Origin: JAIBDK01 sp965261915
Lineage (GTDB): Bacteria; Pseudomonadota; Gammaproteobacteria; Arenicellales; Poriferihabitantaceae
Direction of reading: 5' to 3'
NCBI GenBank assembly: GCA_965261915.1
Contig: CBDHDW010000013.1
Span: 3,224,001-3,288,000, forward strand
DNA length: 64,000 nucleotides
Part shown: positions 25,367-34,579 of the stretch, one piece after another
How the letters are laid out: each line of letters starts with the position of its first letter
How positions within the stretch are numbered: position 1 is the stretch's first letter
Translations under genes and position numbers: made by a program
Notes under the pieces: generated by a model
What the model saw: the letters and a program-made list of their open reading frames with translations, nothing else
Told to the model about the DNA's origin: nothing
The model's database searches: none

Positions 25367-26560
25367 ATGTCTAAAGAGAGATTTGAGAGAACGAAGCCGC
25401 ATGTAAATGTGGGCACGATTGGTCACGTAGATCACGGTAAGACCACGCTGACAGCGGCGATGACGAAAGTATTGTCATCCCGGTTTGGCGGCACAGACGC
25501 GAAAGCGTTTGACGAGATTGACAATGCCCCGGAAGAACGCGAAAGAGGTATTACGATCGCGACGGCACACGTTGAATACGAAACAGAAGGCCGACACTAC
25601 GCCCACGTAGACTGTCCGGGGCACGCGGACTATGTTAAGAACATGATTACCGGTGCAGCGCAGATGGACGGTGCCATTCTGGTTTGTTCGGCGGCGGATG
25701 GTCCGATGCCGCAAACCCGTGAGCACATCCTGTTGGCGCGTCAGGTTGGCGTGCCTTACATTGTTGTGTTTCTGAACAAAGCTGACATGGTAGACGATGA
25801 AGAGCTGCTGGAACTGGTTGAAATGGAGGTGCGTGAACTGCTGGATGCTTATGAATTTCCGGGAGACGACACCCCAATTGTTATCGGAAGTGCGCTAAAA
25901 GCGCTTGAAGGCGATACATCCGATATTGGCGAAGGCGCTATTTTGAAATTGGCAGAAGCACTGGATACTTATATTCCGGAGCCGGAGCGTAAAGTTGACG
26001 GTGACTTTTTGATGCCGGTAGAGGACGTATTCTCGATTTCAGGTCGCGGTACGGTGGTTACTGGTCGAATTGAACGCGGCGTTATCAAGGTCAACGAAGA
26101 AATTGAGGTTGTGGGTATCAGGGACACCATGAGAACGATTTGTACCGGTGTTGAGATGTTCCGCAAGTTGCTTGATGAAGGTCGGGCGGGTGACAACGTT
26201 GGTATTTTACTGCGGGGCACAAAGCGTGAAGAAGTTGAGCGTGGCCAGGTATTGGCGAAGCCGAAATCGATCACCCCGCATACGAAGTTTGAAGCAGAAG
26301 TGTACATTCTGTCGAAAGACGAAGGCGGCCGACATACGCCATTTTTCAACGGTTATCGTCCGCAGTTCTATTTCAGGACTACCGACGTGACAGGGGCTTG
26401 TGATCTGCCGGCAGATATTGAAATGGTGATGCCTGGAGACAATGTTGCGATGACGGTTGAGTTAATTGCGCCGATTGCGATGGAAGACGGATTGCGGTTT
26501 GCGATACGAGAAGGCGGCCGTACCGTTGGTGCGGGCGTGGTGTCTAAAATTATTGAGTGA
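25367..26560 (+). CDS. tufB: Elongation factor Tu, copy 1
   Basis: GTPase that delivers aminoacyl-tRNA to the ribosome; 397 residues. P-loop GHVDHGKTT, switch II DCPGHADYV and NKAD specificity motif are intact. The gene sits downstream of four tRNA genes, as tufB does in E. coli. Its coding sequence is identical at nucleotide level to the second copy at 42453-43646, with identity ending within a few bases of the start and stop codons; the flanks differ. This copy has only a poor Shine-Dalgarno (the ATG follows TTTTAAACC), whereas copy 2 has AGGAGA. Confidence 0.98.
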   Translation: MSKERFERTKPHVNVGTIGHVDHGKTTLTAAMTKVLSSRFGGTDAKAFDEIDNAPEERERGITIATAHVEYETEGRHYAHVDCPGHADYVKNMITGAAQMDGAILVCSAADGPMPQTREHILLARQVGVPYIVVFLNKADMVDDEELLELVEMEVRELLDAYEFPGDDTPIVIGSALKALEGDTSDIGEGAILKLAEALDTYIPEPERKVDGDFLMPVEDVFSISGRGTVVTGRIERGVIKVNEEIEVVGIRDTMRTICTGVEMFRKLLDEGRAGDNVGILLRGTKREEVERGQVLAKPKSITPHTKFEAEVYILSKDEGGRHTPFFNGYRPQFYFRTTDVTGACDLPADIEMVMPGDNVAMTVELIAPIAMEDGLRFAIREGGRTVGAGVVSKIIE

Positions 26561-26593
26561 TAATTCTGCTCAATTCAGATTGGGTTTATTCTG

Positions 26594-26627
26594 CACCTGG
26601 AAGGCGAAATTGCTTTCCAGGTGTTTT
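26594..26627 (+). terminator. Rho-independent terminator after tuf copy 1
   Basis: CACCTGGAAG pairs with CTTTCCAGGTG (one bulge), followed by TTTT. It separates tuf from tRNA-Trp and secE. Confidence 0.8.
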
Positions 26628-26656
26628 AGTCTCAGCGGATAAGTTGCAAAGTTCGA

Positions 26657-26732
26657 AGGCCAGTAGCTCAATTGGCAGAGCGGCGGTCTCCAAAACCGCA
26701 GGTTGGGGGTTCGATTCCCTCCTGGCCTGCCA
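26657..26732 (+). tRNA. tRNA-Trp(CCA)
   Basis: A 76-nt tRNA with acceptor AGGCCAG/CTGGCCT, anticodon loop CTCCAAA with anticodon CCA, G73 discriminator and encoded CCA end. It lies between tuf and secE, an order shared with pseudomonads. Confidence 0.96.
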
Positions 26733-26858
26733 TCGAACCGAGAGCACTTGACCGGCAGAATGCGATGAACTGGATTAGGTGGTTTAGCGAAAGTAAACGG
26801 CGATCAACTAATACTAACAACACAAAATAGTAAACGTTAAGCGTTCGATAACAATAAA

Positions 26859-27212
26859 ATGACAGATAAACTGAAAATTATAGCGGCCTTGCTGATAGTC
26901 GCAGCGACGGTGGCGGGCTATTACTATTTTGAAAACCTGATTCAGATTGGTCGAGTTGGAATTGTGGTTGGCGGTGTGATCATCGCTGCAATCATTGCGT
27001 CTACAACGGAGTCTGGACAAAACGCGTTGGCGTTTATCAAGAGTGCCAACATTGAGCGTCAAAAAGTAGTTTGGCCTTCAAGGCAGGAAGCGCTCCAGGT
27101 GACGTTAATGGTTATCGTGCTGGTTATTATCCTTGGGTTTTTGATGTGGGTATTCGACTGGATTTCGTTTTACGCCATATATGACGTCATTCTGAGAGTC
27201 AGAGGCGCTTGA
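26859..27212 (+). CDS. secE: Preprotein translocase subunit SecE
   Basis: Small essential membrane subunit of SecYEG. The 117-residue protein has three membrane helices as in E. coli: two N-terminal ones (LKIIAALLIVAATVAGYYYF and IGRVGIVVGGVIIAAIIA) and the essential C-terminal one. The conserved amphipathic segment ERQKVVWPSRQEALQVTLMV precedes the third. It is followed 13 bp later by nusG, the universal pairing. Confidence 0.95.
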   Translation: MTDKLKIIAALLIVAATVAGYYYFENLIQIGRVGIVVGGVIIAAIIASTTESGQNALAFIKSANIERQKVVWPSRQEALQVTLMVIVLVIILGFLMWVFDWISFYAIYDVILRVRGA

Positions 27213-27225
27213 TAGAGAATTAATT

Positions 27226-27879
27226 ATGAGTATGAATGACGAAACAGCCGGGCAACCAGAAATTTCCCGGATCGAAGATTCGCCGAAAAATGCGAAGACT
27301 TCAGAGTCCGCTTCTGCAGAAAAAGAGGTCGTAGAAAACACAAACCCAAACATGCGTTGGTTTGTGGTGCAGGCATTTTCCGGGTTTGAAAAACGCGTGA
27401 AAAAATCGCTTCAGGAGCATATTGAGCGTGCCGGAAAAGAACAGGCATTTGGCCGAATTCTGGTTCCTACCGAGGAAGTGGTGGAAATGAAAGGCGGACA
27501 AAAACGCACCAGTGAGAGAAAGTTTTTTCCGGGCTATGTTTTGGTGCAAATGGAAATGACAGATGAAACCTGGCATTTGGTAAAAGGTGTGCCGCGTGTC
27601 GCCGGATTTATCGGTGGTATCGACAATCGTCCTGTGCCAATTTCAGATAAAGAAGCGAATGAAATTATTCAGCAGGTTTCTGACAGTGCGGATAAACCCA
27701 AGATGAAATTTACTTTTGCACCTGGCGAAATTGTTCGAATTGTTGACGGCCCGTTCCAGGATTTTAACGGTACCGTTGAAGATGCAAACTTTGAAAAATC
27801 GAAGCTTAAGGTTTCGGTAACTATATTTGGTCGATCTACCCCGGTCGAGCTTGATTTTACGCAAGTCGAAAAAGGGTAG
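27226..27879 (+). CDS. nusG: Transcription termination/antitermination factor NusG, N-terminally extended
   Basis: Binds RNA polymerase and couples it with Rho or the ribosome. The NGN domain begins with MRWFVVQAFSGFEKRVKKSL and the KOW domain has GEIVRIVDGPFQDFNGTVED. The usual protein is about 177-181 residues. Here the ATG at 27226 gives 217, adding about 42 acidic, Ser/Glu/Asn-rich residues before the first domain. The internal ATG at 27352 would give a normal-sized protein but has no Shine-Dalgarno, while 27226 is preceded by AGAGAATT, so the extension is probably real. Confidence 0.93.
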   Translation: MSMNDETAGQPEISRIEDSPKNAKTSESASAEKEVVENTNPNMRWFVVQAFSGFEKRVKKSLQEHIERAGKEQAFGRILVPTEEVVEMKGGQKRTSERKFFPGYVLVQMEMTDETWHLVKGVPRVAGFIGGIDNRPVPISDKEANEIIQQVSDSADKPKMKFTFAPGEIVRIVDGPFQDFNGTVEDANFEKSKLKVSVTIFGRSTPVELDFTQVEKG

Positions 27880-27939
27880 TCAGATTTAACAGGGGAGCTT
27901 GCGATGCAAGCGCTTGTACCCATTACAGAGAAATAGCAA

Positions 27940-28374
27940 ATGGCTAAGAAAATAGACGCTTATATTAAGCTTCAGGTACCTGCGGGGGATGCTAAGCCCA
28001 GCCCGCCAGTAGGTCCGGCACTGGGACAACACGGTGTCAACATTATGGATTTTTGCAAAGCATTTAATGCAGAAACCCAGGATATGGAAAAAGGCTTGCC
28101 GGTTCCAGTGGTTATCACTGTGTATGCCGACAAGAGCTTTACTTACATCAAAAAAACGCCTCCTGCTTCAATTTTATTGAAGAAGGCGGCCGGTATCCAA
28201 AAAGGCAGCGGCGTACCTAACCGTGACAAAGTTGGCGCGGTGGTGACGCGTGCGCAACTGGAAGAAATTGCGAAAGCCAAGGAGGCAGATTTGAGTTCCT
28301 ATGATATGGATCAGGCGGTAAAGATTATTGCGGGTAGTGCTCGCAGTATGGGCATCGAAACGGAGGCTGTGTAA
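27940..28374 (+). CDS. rplK: 50S ribosomal protein L11
   Basis: Binds the 23S rRNA GTPase centre together with L10-L12. The 144-residue protein has KLQVPAGDAKPSPPVGPALG and GVNIMDFCKAFN, the proline-rich N-terminal domain signature, and the C-terminal RNA-binding GSARSMGIE. A small hairpin (CTTGC/GCAAG around 27899-27911) lies in the leader, where L1 autoregulation occurs in E. coli. The TAA abuts the rplA ATG. Confidence 0.97.
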   Translation: MAKKIDAYIKLQVPAGDAKPSPPVGPALGQHGVNIMDFCKAFNAETQDMEKGLPVPVVITVYADKSFTYIKKTPPASILLKKAAGIQKGSGVPNRDKVGAVVTRAQLEEIAKAKEADLSSYDMDQAVKIIAGSARSMGIETEAV

Positions 28375-29076
28375 ATGGCAGCGCAAGGCAAACGAATTCG
28401 TGGATTGAGTGAAAAAGTCGATCGCGAAAAAACCTATCCAGTACCTGATGCAATGGCACTGGTGAAGGAACTGTGTTCAGCAAAATTTGATGAAACTGTT
28501 GATGCGGCAGTGATTCTCGGAATCAATGCCCGAAAATCGGATCAAAACGTTCGTGCTGCAACCGTACTTCCAAAAGGTACAGGTAAAACTGTCCGGGTAG
28601 CCGTTTTCGCCGATGGTGAAAACGCAGAGGCAGCTAAAGCTGCTGGTGCAGACATCGTTGGTCTGGATGATTTGGCGGATCAGGTTAAAAAAGGCGATAT
28701 TGATTTTGATATTTGTATCGCAACTCCCGATACCATGCGTGTGGTGGGTCAATTGGGGCAGATTCTTGGACCGCGCGGCATCATGCCAAATCCAAAGGTC
28801 GGTACGGTTACCACTAATGTAACGGCTGCTGTTCAGGATGCCAAATCCGGTCAGGTGCAATTTCGAATCGACAAAGGCGGTGTCATCCATTGCCCAATCG
28901 GCAAGGCATCATTTGCACCGGAAGATTTGACGGAAAATTTGAATGCGTTGGTTTCGGCGTTAATAAAAGCCAAGCCAGCGTCTGCCAAGGGGCAGTATAT
29001 CAAGCGGGTTTCGTTGTCTAGCACAATGGGGCCTGGTGTTAAGGTTGATCGTACAAGTATTGAAGCGATCAAGTGA
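28375..29076 (+). CDS. rplA: 50S ribosomal protein L1
   Basis: L1-stalk protein and translational repressor of its own rplKA mRNA. It is 233 residues, with LGINARKSDQNVRAATVLPK near the start, the central GPRGIMPNPKVGTVT motif and the RNA-binding C-terminal SLSSTMGPGVKVD. The ATG directly follows the rplK stop, with GGAGG 8-12 nt upstream inside rplK. Confidence 0.97.
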   Translation: MAAQGKRIRGLSEKVDREKTYPVPDAMALVKELCSAKFDETVDAAVILGINARKSDQNVRAATVLPKGTGKTVRVAVFADGENAEAAKAAGADIVGLDDLADQVKKGDIDFDICIATPDTMRVVGQLGQILGPRGIMPNPKVGTVTTNVTAAVQDAKSGQVQFRIDKGGVIHCPIGKASFAPEDLTENLNALVSALIKAKPASAKGQYIKRVSLSSTMGPGVKVDRTSIEAIK

Positions 29077-29124
29077 TTATTTGGGGCATTTCTTTGCAGC
29101 AGCGTTATAGCCGCGAAGCGATGT

Positions 29125-29225
29125 TGTCAAAGACCGCAGGTGAGTTGAAGTTTGACTCTTAAGTGGTTGGAAACGGAGCGTTGTTAGCCCCGTAGAAAAT
29201 CAGCCGGCGTAGACGGTGGCCCGAA
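29125..29225 (+). promoter_or_regulatory. L10 leader (autoregulatory mRNA element of rplJL)
   Basis: The 198-bp gap before rplJ contains AAAGACCGCAGGTG and, 70 nt on, GGCGTAGACGGTGGC. These match the conserved kink-turn and paired elements of the L10 leader known from E. coli, where the L10-L12 complex binds and represses rplJ translation. Confidence 0.75.
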
Positions 29226-29274
29226 GTCAGGAATTGGCCTGATGCAGGACACCATTAATTTGGGAGTGTGCTTA

Positions 29275-29799
29275 ATGAGTTTAAGTCTCGATCAGAAAAA
29301 AGCCGTCATTAGTGAGGTAAGCGATGCGATTGCGTCGGCCCAGGCTGGTGTATTGGCTGAGTATCGTGGATTAAATGTTGAGCAGTTAACTGCCCTGCGT
29401 ACGGAAGCGCGTCATGCTGGCGTGTGGATCAAGGTTGTGAAAAACAATCTTGCGAAACGCGTGATTAAGGATTCGAATTTTGAATGCTTAACAGAGCACT
29501 TTGTAGGTCCGGTCATTTTTTCGGCATCAGAAGACCCTGTCGCTGTAGCCAAAATCATGTCTAGGTTTGCGAAAGATAACGAGAATTTGAAGATTACAGC
29601 AGGTGCCATGAATGGTGATCTGATGGATCAGGCAATGATCAAGAGTCTTTCCGTACTTCCGGGTCGTGACGAGTTGATTGCCAAACTGATGGGCACCATG
29701 CAGGCGCCGATACAGAAACTGGTTTCAACTATGAACGAAGTGCCCAGTAAAGCTGTGCGAGCGTTTGCTGCGGTCGCAGAGTCTAAGGAAGCAGCGTAG
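29275..29799 (+). CDS. rplJ: 50S ribosomal protein L10
   Basis: Anchors L7/L12 dimers on the ribosomal stalk and represses its own operon. The ATG at 29275 is preceded by GGGAG; a longer in-frame start at 29242 lies inside the leader and is rejected. The 174-residue protein has the N-terminal LAEYRGLNVEQLTALR and KVVKNNLAKR signatures and the C-terminal helix that binds L7/L12. Confidence 0.97.
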   Translation: MSLSLDQKKAVISEVSDAIASAQAGVLAEYRGLNVEQLTALRTEARHAGVWIKVVKNNLAKRVIKDSNFECLTEHFVGPVIFSASEDPVAVAKIMSRFAKDNENLKITAGAMNGDLMDQAMIKSLSVLPGRDELIAKLMGTMQAPIQKLVSTMNEVPSKAVRAFAAVAESKEAA

Positions 29800-29851
29800 T
29801 AACTGAACGATATATCCATTTAATTTTGTCTGGCTATTAGGAGTAATTACC

Positions 29852-30235
29852 ATGGCTTTAAATAAAGAAGAAATTCTCGACGCAATCGCCGAGATGTCCG
29901 TTCTTGACCTGTCTGAGTTAATCAAGGACATGGAAGAGAAGTTTGGCGTATCTGCCTCAGCCGCAGTAGCCGTTGCCGCAGCACCTGCTGCTGGCGGTGG
30001 TGAAGCAGGCGTTGCAGAAGAAAAAGACGAGTTTGACGTAATCCTGACGGGTTTCGGCGACAAAAAAGTCGGCGTCATCAAAGTTGTACGCGGAATCACC
30101 GGTCTTGGCCTCAAAGAAGCCAAAGATCTGGTTGAAGGCGCGCCTGGCCCAGTCAAAGAAGGGGTTGCAAAAGCGGAAGCTGAAGATTTCAAAAAGCAAA
30201 TTGAAGAAGCAGGTGGTACCTGCGAACTCAAGTAA
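29852..30235 (+). CDS. rplL: 50S ribosomal protein L7/L12
   Basis: Stalk protein that recruits translation GTPases. The 127-residue protein has an N-terminal dimerisation helix, an Ala/Gly hinge (AAVAVAAAPAAGGG) and the C-terminal domain with KVGVIKVVRGITGLGLKEAK and LVEGAPGPVKEGV. A strong AGGAG Shine-Dalgarno precedes it, in line with its four-fold higher synthesis. Confidence 0.97.
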   Translation: MALNKEEILDAIAEMSVLDLSELIKDMEEKFGVSASAAVAVAAAPAAGGGEAGVAEEKDEFDVILTGFGDKKVGVIKVVRGITGLGLKEAKDLVEGAPGPVKEGVAKAEAEDFKKQIEEAGGTCELK

Positions 30236-30268
30236 TTTTGAGATCCGTCCAGAGTATCGGGCACAATG

Positions 30269-30293
30269 CGGGCCGGCATTTGATGCTGGCCCG
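30269..30293 (+). terminator. rplL-rpoB intercistronic hairpin (attenuator or processing site)
   Basis: CGGGCCGGCAT (30269-30279) pairs fully with ATGCTGGCCCG (30283-30293), including one G-U pair. There is no T-run after it, so it resembles the partial attenuator / RNase III region between rplL and rpoB in E. coli that lowers polymerase expression relative to ribosomal proteins. Confidence 0.55.
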
Positions 30294-30403
30294 TAATTGC
30301 GTTTCTGCAATTCGATTTTTGCAGGCGCGAAAAAATTCTTTGCGATTGATGAATTCGTCAATCTTCAAAACTTAACCGGTTGATCTGTCATTAGAGGGTA
30401 AAC

Positions 30404-33400
30404 ATGGGCTATTCATTTACTGAAAAGAAGCGCATTCGAAAGAATTTTAGCAAACGTTCCGACGACTATCAGGTTCCATACCTGCTGGCCACACAGAAAG
30501 AGTCGTACAGGAAATACTTGCAGGCAAGTACACCTCCGGAGCAACGGATTGATCAGGGGATTCAGGCGGCTTTCAAATCCGTATTCCCAATCGAAAGTTA
30601 TAACGGCAGTGTTATTCTCGATTTTGTAAGTTATCGTCTGAAGAAGCCGCGATTTGACGTGGTTGAATGTCAGCAGCGTGGCCTGATTTATTCTTGTCCT
30701 CTGCGTGTCGTTATGCGATTGGTTATTTTTAATAAAAGCGGCAGCGGTAAAAAACCCAAAGATATTATTGAGCAGGAAGTATATCTTGGTGATATGCCGC
30801 TGATGACCGATAACGGCACTTTTGTCATTAATGGCACTGAGCGCGTTATCGTATCCCAGCTGCACCGCTCTCCAGGTGTAATCTTCGATCATGATGGCGG
30901 CAAAACACACGCTTCCAGAAAGTTACTGTTCTCTGCACGTGTTATTCCATACCGCGGCTCATGGCTCGATATGGAATTTGACCCGAAAGATCTGCTCTAT
31001 ATTCGAATCGATCGCCGAAGAAAGCTGCCAGCAACCATTATGCTACGTGCGCTTGGTTATAGCTCAGAAGAAATGCTCGCCATGTTCTTCGAAAATGATT
31101 CGATCACACTTTCAGAAGAAACCGCATCTTTGCAGCTTGTGCCCGAGCGTATGCGCGGTCAGCGCCTGGATTTTGATCTTAAAGGGGTAAAGGGCAAGGT
31201 ATTGGTTGAGGCTGAAAAGCGAATCACCACTCGTCACATCAAACAGCTTGAAGAAGCCGGTATTAATAAAATTGAAGTACCGCTGGAATTTGTTCTTGGA
31301 AGAACGCTTGCGAAAGATATTGTCGATGAAGACACAGGAGAACTGCTGATTGAAGCGAACAGTGAAATCACTCAGGAAATTCTCGATACCTTAAAGGAAA
31401 ACGAAGTTAAGCATATCGAAACCATTTACACCAATGATATCGACTGCGGTCCGTTTATCTCGGAAACCTTAAGAATCGATCCGACGCGATCCGAAGAAGA
31501 AGCTCAGATTGAAATTTACCGCATGATGCGGCCTGGTGAGCCTCCAACAAAAGAGGCTTCTGCTGCACTGTTTGGCAACCTGTTTTTTAATCAGGAGCGC
31601 TATGACTTGTCTGCTGTTGGCAGAATGAAGTTCAACCGGCGTTTGGGTCGTGAAAGCGACGAAGGCCCCGGTACCCTGAGTAAGCAGGACGTTGTCGATG
31701 TCATGCGTAAAATCGTTTCATTGAAAAACGGCAAAGGCGAAATAGACGATATCGATAACCTCGGTAACCGTCGAGTTCGTTCCGTTGGTGAACTGGTTGA
31801 AAACCAGTTCCGAATTGGTCTGGTTCGGGTAGAGCGTGCGGTTAAAGAGCGTTTGAACCTGGTGGAAAGTGAAAATCTCACTCCTCAGGATTTGATCAAC
31901 GCCAAGCCGGTTGCTGCAGTGGTTCGGGAATTCTTTGGTTCGAGCCAATTGTCGCAGTTTATGGATCAAACTAATCCGTTATCAGAAGTGACTCATAAGC
32001 GCCGTGTTTCGGCTTTGGGCCCTGGCGGTTTAACCCGTGAGCGTGCTGGCTTTGAAGTGCGAGACGTACACCCCACTCACTATGGCCGTGTCTGTCCCAT
32101 CGAAACCCCTGAAGGACCAAATATCGGGTTGATTAACTCGCTGGCGTGCTTTGCTAAAACCAACGAATACGGTTTTCTGGAAACACCATACCGCAAGGTT
32201 CAGAACGGAAAAGTGACCGATAAAGTGGATTATCTAACCGCAATTGAGGAACACAAATTTGTTATCGCTCAGGCGAATGCTGAGCTGGATAACAATGGCA
32301 AGCTAATCAATGAACTGGTTTCCTGCCGACACAAGAATCAGACGTCACTGTCAACACCGGATCAAATTGACTATATTGACGTTGCGCCGCAACAAATTGT
32401 ATCTGTTGCGGCATCACTAGTTCCTTTCCTTGAGCACGATGATGCTAACCGCGCACTTATGGGTGCGAACATGCAGCGTCAGGCCGTTCCGGTACTGCAA
32501 AGTGAAAAACCATTGGTTGGTACCGGCATGGAGCGCACTGTAGCGATTGACTCGGGCGTAACCGTTGTTGCAAGACGCGGTGGTCTGGTCGACTCTGTTG
32601 ATGCTTCGCGAATCGTGGTCCGGGCGAATGATGATGAAGAGTTGGACGGTGAACCCGGTGTTGACATCTACAATCTGACCAAGTATCAGCGTTCTAACCA
32701 GAACACGACGATTAATCAGCGGCCGCTTGTAAAAATGGGCGATATTGTATCTCGCGGAGATGTGTTGGCGGATGGTCCTTCCACTGATATGGGTGAACTC
32801 GCCCTTGGGAAAAATGCACTCATCGCATTTATGCCCTGGAACGGATACAACTTCGAGGATTCGATTCTGATATCCGAACGTCTGGTAAAAGATGAAGTGT
32901 ACACCTCGATCCATATCGAGGAATTATCCTGTGTCGCACGAGATACCAAACTGGGATCTGAAGAGATCAGCCGTGATATCCCGAATGTGGGTGAAGGTGC
33001 ACTTTCGAAACTGGATGAGTCCGGGATCGTTTACATCGGTGCCGAAACGCAGCCAGGCGATATCCTCGTGGGCAAAATTACGCCTAAAGGTGAAACCCAG
33101 CTGACTCCGGAAGAAAAGCTTCTGCGGGCGATCTTTGGTGAAAAAGCTTCTGACGTGAAAGACACCTCTTTGCGCATGCCATCCGGTACGAAAGGTACGG
33201 TAATTGACGTCCAGGTGTTCACGCGAGAGGGTTTGCAAAAAGATGCTCGAGCAACCGCCAATGATGAAGACGAATTGGCAACAGTGCGTAAAAACCTCGA
33301 TGACCAAATGCGAATTGTGGAAGATGATGCGTACGCGAGAATTGAAAAACTACTTTGTAATCACATTGCCGAAGGCGGTCCGGAAGGACTGAAAGCGGGT

Positions 33401-34483
33401 GAGAAAATCACCAACGAGTATCTTTCTGAGTTAACGCGCAGACAATGGCTTGAAATTCGTTTGCGTAATGAAGAAGCGAATGAAGCGGTTGAGCGAATTC
33501 GTGACCAACTCGAAGAGCAGCGCGTTGAATTTGATCGTCGGTTTGACGAAAAACGCGAAAAGATCGAGATGGGAGATGATCTGGCACCAGGCGTTTTGAA
33601 AATTGTTAAAGTTTTTGTTGCGGTGAAGCGTCGTTTGCAGCCCGGTGACAAAATGGCAGGTCGACACGGAAACAAAGGGGTTATCTCCAAAATTGTACCC
33701 GTCGAAGACATGCCATATATGGAAGATGGCACCGCCGTTGACATCTGCCTGAACCCGCTCGGTGTCCCTTCGCGGATGAACGTCGGACAGGTGCTGGAAA
33801 CACATCTTGGTTGGGCGGCGAAAAAGATCGGCGCGCAAATCAACGATATGCTGCGTAAAAACAAGCGGTCAGATCAAATGCGAAAGTATCTTGAAAAAGT
33901 CTATAACACCAGTGGCAAGAAAGAATCACTAAACGATTTTTCTGATGCTGAAGTGATGGCGCTCGCGAAAAACCTGAAAGATGGTGTGCCGATGGCGACA
34001 CCGGTATTCGATGGTGCACAAGAAAGCGAAATCAAAGGCATGTTAAAGCTCGCGGGTATTCCTGACAGCGGTCAGACGATCCTTTTTGATGGTCGCACCG
34101 GTGAAGAATTTGATCGGCCGGTAACATGTGGATATATGTACATTCTGAAGCTCAATCATCTGGTTGACGACAAAATGCACGCACGCTCAACAGGTCCGTA
34201 CAGCTTGATTACGCAACAACCGCTCGGTGGTAAAGCGCAATTCGGTGGCCAGCGTTTCGGTGAGATGGAGGTCTGGGCGCTTGAAGCTTATGGCGCATCC
34301 TATACCTTGCAGGAAATGTTGACGGTGAAGTCTGATGACGTTGTTGGTCGTTCCAAAATTTACGAAAACATTGTCCGTGGTGATCACGGTATGGATGCCG
34401 GGATGCCGGAATCATTCAATGTACTGGTTAAAGAGATTCGGGCTCTGGGGCTCAATCTGGAACTGAAACAGAACCACAATTAG
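30404..34483 (+). CDS. rpoB: RNA polymerase beta subunit
   Basis: Catalytic-core subunit, 1359 residues. The rifampicin-binding cluster is seen as GSSQLSQFMDQTNPLSEVTHKRRVSALGPG (split here as GSSQLSQFMDQ and THKRRVSALGPGGL). The switch and active-site segments GRHGNKGVISKI and GGKAQFGGQRFGEMEVWALE are also present. The residues that commonly change in rifampicin resistance (Asp, His and Ser in that cluster) are of the sensitive type. Shine-Dalgarno GAGGG precedes the ATG. Confidence 0.98.
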   Translation: MGYSFTEKKRIRKNFSKRSDDYQVPYLLATQKESYRKYLQASTPPEQRIDQGIQAAFKSVFPIESYNGSVILDFVSYRLKKPRFDVVECQQRGLIYSCPLRVVMRLVIFNKSGSGKKPKDIIEQEVYLGDMPLMTDNGTFVINGTERVIVSQLHRSPGVIFDHDGGKTHASRKLLFSARVIPYRGSWLDMEFDPKDLLYIRIDRRRKLPATIMLRALGYSSEEMLAMFFENDSITLSEETASLQLVPERMRGQRLDFDLKGVKGKVLVEAEKRITTRHIKQLEEAGINKIEVPLEFVLGRTLAKDIVDEDTGELLIEANSEITQEILDTLKENEVKHIETIYTNDIDCGPFISETLRIDPTRSEEEAQIEIYRMMRPGEPPTKEASAALFGNLFFNQERYDLSAVGRMKFNRRLGRESDEGPGTLSKQDVVDVMRKIVSLKNGKGEIDDIDNLGNRRVRSVGELVENQFRIGLVRVERAVKERLNLVESENLTPQDLINAKPVAAVVREFFGSSQLSQFMDQTNPLSEVTHKRRVSALGPGGLTRERAGFEVRDVHPTHYGRVCPIETPEGPNIGLINSLACFAKTNEYGFLETPYRKVQNGKVTDKVDYLTAIEEHKFVIAQANAELDNNGKLINELVSCRHKNQTSLSTPDQIDYIDVAPQQIVSVAASLVPFLEHDDANRALMGANMQRQAVPVLQSEKPLVGTGMERTVAIDSGVTVVARRGGLVDSVDASRIVVRANDDEELDGEPGVDIYNLTKYQRSNQNTTINQRPLVKMGDIVSRGDVLADGPSTDMGELALGKNALIAFMPWNGYNFEDSILISERLVKDEVYTSIHIEELSCVARDTKLGSEEISRDIPNVGEGALSKLDESGIVYIGAETQPGDILVGKITPKGETQLTPEEKLLRAIFGEKASDVKDTSLRMPSGTKGTVIDVQVFTREGLQKDARATANDEDELATVRKNLDDQMRIVEDDAYARIEKLLCNHIAEGGPEGLKAGEKITNEYLSELTRRQWLEIRLRNEEANEAVERIRDQLEEQRVEFDRRFDEKREKIEMGDDLAPGVLKIVKVFVAVKRRLQPGDKMAGRHGNKGVISKIVPVEDMPYMEDGTAVDICLNPLGVPSRMNVGQVLETHLGWAAKKIGAQINDMLRKNKRSDQMRKYLEKVYNTSGKKESLNDFSDAEVMALAKNLKDGVPMATPVFDGAQESEIKGMLKLAGIPDSGQTILFDGRTGEEFDRPVTCGYMYILKLNHLVDDKMHARSTGPYSLITQQPLGGKAQFGGQRFGEMEVWALEAYGASYTLQEMLTVKSDDVVGRSKIYENIVRGDHGMDAGMPESFNVLVKEIRALGLNLELKQNHN

Positions 34484-34579
34484 TCGCATCGATTTCAAGC
34501 CTGGAGTTTATACGTCAAGTTAATCGATAGAAAAATTATTGCAGCAATATTGCACCACGCTAAATAGAGGCAGCAAAAA

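Noticed and set aside
25475..26390. Alternative frames repeated in both tuf genes
   Set aside because: They are shadows of the two identical tuf coding sequences.
27352..27879. Short NusG from the internal ATG
   Set aside because: No ribosome-binding site, while the upstream start has one; kept only as an alternative.
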